Assembly: GCA_036526195.1 (NCBI GenBank)
Contig: DATCYZ010000047.1
Coordinates: 1 to 14,186 of the forward strand
Reading direction: 5' to 3'
Length of the DNA: 14,186 nucleotides
Source: DATCYZ01 sp036526195
Lineage (GTDB): Bacteria; Pseudomonadota; Gammaproteobacteria; Burkholderiales; SG8-39
Shown here: piece by piece, positions 13,105-14,186 of the stretch
How the letters are laid out: the number at the start of each line of letters is the position of its first letter
How positions within the stretch are numbered: position 1 is the stretch's first letter
Program-made: the position numbers and the translations under genes
The notes under the pieces: generated by a model
The model's database searches: none
Told to the model about the DNA's origin: nothing
Seen by the model: the letters and a program-made list of their open reading frames with translations, nothing else

Positions 13105-13130
13105 GGGTGGCCGGCTTGCGCCGGCTGCCC
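13105..13130 (-). other. Second hairpin in the porin 3' region
   Basis: GGGTGGCCGGC (13105-13115) pairs with GCCGGCTGCCC (13120-13130) over TTGC, with one mismatch or wobble near the middle. On the minus strand the loop reads GCAA. It precedes the main terminator and may stabilise the porin mRNA. Confidence 0.5.
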
Positions 13131-13156
13131 TTTTGAGATGCTGTCGCTCGCGCGAC

Positions 13157-14186
13157 TTAGAACGCGTGACGCAGGGTGAACGCCAGCACGCGGGGATCTT
13201 CACCCGCGGCGGTCGCAACCTGCTGACCGCCCAGGCCAACGCCCGTAAACAGGTTGTAAGCCGCACCTGCGTCGTTGTTGATCTTCGCGTAGGTCACCGA
13301 GGCCGAGGTCCGCTTCGACAGGTCGTAGGCGTACGACAGCGCGAACATCTTCGCACCGTCCTGCGCCGCCGTGCGCTTGTCGTCGCGCGCCTTGTCATAG
13401 TGGGCGTGGATCGAGTGCTTGCCCCAGCTGTACGACACCGGCAGCGACCAGGCCGAACGGTTGCTGGTCTCGACGCCCGTGGCGGCAGTCTTCAGCTTCG
13501 ACTTGTCCCAAGCCAGACCCACCTTGAAGCCGCTCCAGTTGAACGAACCGTACAGACGGTCGCCGCGCTGGTCGGTTGCACCGGCGCCATCGGGCTTCGC
13601 CGTCCAGTAGCTGTAGCCGACCTGGAAGTTCTTGCCCGCAAAGTTCGGGTTCAGGTTCCAGCCGCTGCCCTTGCGCACGCCGGCACCCGCATTGATGTCG
13701 CCGTCAGCACCGCCGCCGCCGCTCGAGGTGTACGCCGCGCCCAGGGTGAAGCCACCCCAGTTCGGCGAAACCCACTGCACCGTGTTCGCGGTACGCGTCG
13801 CACCGGCAATCGCCGTCCCGCCACCGCCCGCAAACGCGAGGATCGAGATCGAGTCCGAACGCAGCGTGCCGCGCGCCGTCATGTCGCTCTCACGGTGGAA
13901 GTAGTGCAGGTCTTGACGACCGAAGGTCAGGCGGCCCCACTGCTTGCTCTGCAGGCCGACGTGGTTGTTACCCGTGCCGGCGAGCGCGCCCTGGTCGGTG
14001 CTCATGCGCATGTCGTACTGGCCGATGGCCGACAGGCCGCCGCCCAGGTCTTCGCGCACGTTGAAGATGATCCGCGAGGAATCATCGACCACGCTGGTCG
14101 AGCTGTTCGGGTTCTTGGCGGTGGAGCTGAACTTCACCGACTCGAGGCCACCCTTGAAAAAGCCGCTGATCGTCACGCTCGACTGC
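13157..14186 (-). CDS. Gram-negative general porin (Burkholderiales Porin_4/OmpC-like), signal peptide cut by window edge
   Basis: 342 residues are visible. The first are QSSVTISGFFKGG, typical of a mature porin, so the edge falls at about the signal-peptide cleavage site and only that peptide is missing. Alternating amphipathic strands fill the sequence, with KQWGRLTFGRQDL (82-94) as the family's conserved strand before the constriction loop, many Gly/Ser-rich loops, and a C-terminus ending TLRHAF whose terminal Phe is the outer-membrane insertion signal. It forms a 16-stranded trimeric channel for small solutes; selectivity cannot be judged. Strong codon uniformity fits high expression. It is followed by two hairpins, the second a strong terminator, and then coq7. 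Confidence 0.92.
   Translation of the reverse strand, partial: QSSVTISGFFKGGLESVKFSSTAKNPNSSTSVVDDSSRIIFNVREDLGGGLSAIGQYDMRMSTDQGALAGTGNNHVGLQSKQWGRLTFGRQDLHYFHRESDMTARGTLRSDSISILAFAGGGGTAIAGATRTANTVQWVSPNWGGFTLGAAYTSSGGGGADGDINAGAGVRKGSGWNLNPNFAGKNFQVGYSYWTAKPDGAGATDQRGDRLYGSFNWSGFKVGLAWDKSKLKTAATGVETSNRSAWSLPVSYSWGKHSIHAHYDKARDDKRTAAQDGAKMFALSYAYDLSKRTSASVTYAKINNDAGAAYNLFTGVGLGGQQVATAAGEDPRVLAFTLRHAF

Noticed and set aside
12421..13266. Extended Coq7 reading
   Set aside because: The extra residues run through the porin terminator and into the porin gene; Coq7 length and the -10 box fit GTG at 13047.

Overview
This window reads as a chromosomal segment of a high-GC betaproteobacterium, most likely Burkholderiales or a close relative. 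The grounds are a Burkholderia/Bordetella-type trimeric porin, a Coq7-type ubiquinone hydroxylase, and the run tyrS / M23 peptidase / anmK / erpA / bactofilin / rpsI-rplM, which I remember as a typical betaproteobacterial neighbourhood (remembered, not searched). Almost every base is assigned to 18 protein genes, two of them cut by the window edges. I see no tRNA, rRNA, insertion sequence, prophage or CRISPR array. No stretch of 300 bases lacks a gene.

Left part (1-2541): a periplasmic TlpA/ResA-like thiol-disulfide protein (minus, C-terminus off the edge); a small exported Ala/Pro/Lys-rich protein resembling acid-shock protein Asr (minus); then, diverging, a ChaC-like gamma-glutamylcyclotransferase translationally coupled (ATGA) to a two-module VOC protein that aligns with extradiol dioxygenases but lacks the catalytic Tyr. 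A first cluster of GGGGTC/GACCCC palindromes ends this part.

Middle (2542-8461): a minus-strand run tyrS, then a lactonase-type metallo-beta-lactamase, then a MalY/PatB aminotransferase, tightly spaced. Diverging from tyrS are a membrane-anchored M23 endopeptidase and anmK, which act on peptidoglycan and its recycled sugar. A second palindrome cluster separates anmK from the convergent erpA.

Right part (8459-14186): minus-strand erpA (Fe-S carrier, own promoter), bactofilin, a membrane coiled-coil protein of unknown function, and rplM-rpsI with a near-consensus sigma-70 promoter. Diverging from rplM is an OsmC-family peroxidase. Convergent with it is a putative GT-A glycosyltransferase coupled behind coq7, and finally an outer-membrane porin cut at its signal-peptide cleavage site.

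Functionally this is mostly housekeeping: translation (tyrS, rplM, rpsI), Fe-S assembly (erpA), ubiquinone synthesis (coq7) and cell envelope (M23, AnmK, bactofilin, porin), with redox/thiol genes interspersed (TlpA, ChaC, OsmC, MalY). I did not find a clearly new biological system. The most interesting signals are the palindrome family at two convergent gene junctions, the extradiol-dioxygenase-like protein with a Tyr-to-Met change, probable leaderless transcripts for the ChaC and Coq7 genes, and a membrane coiled-coil partner candidate for bactofilin.
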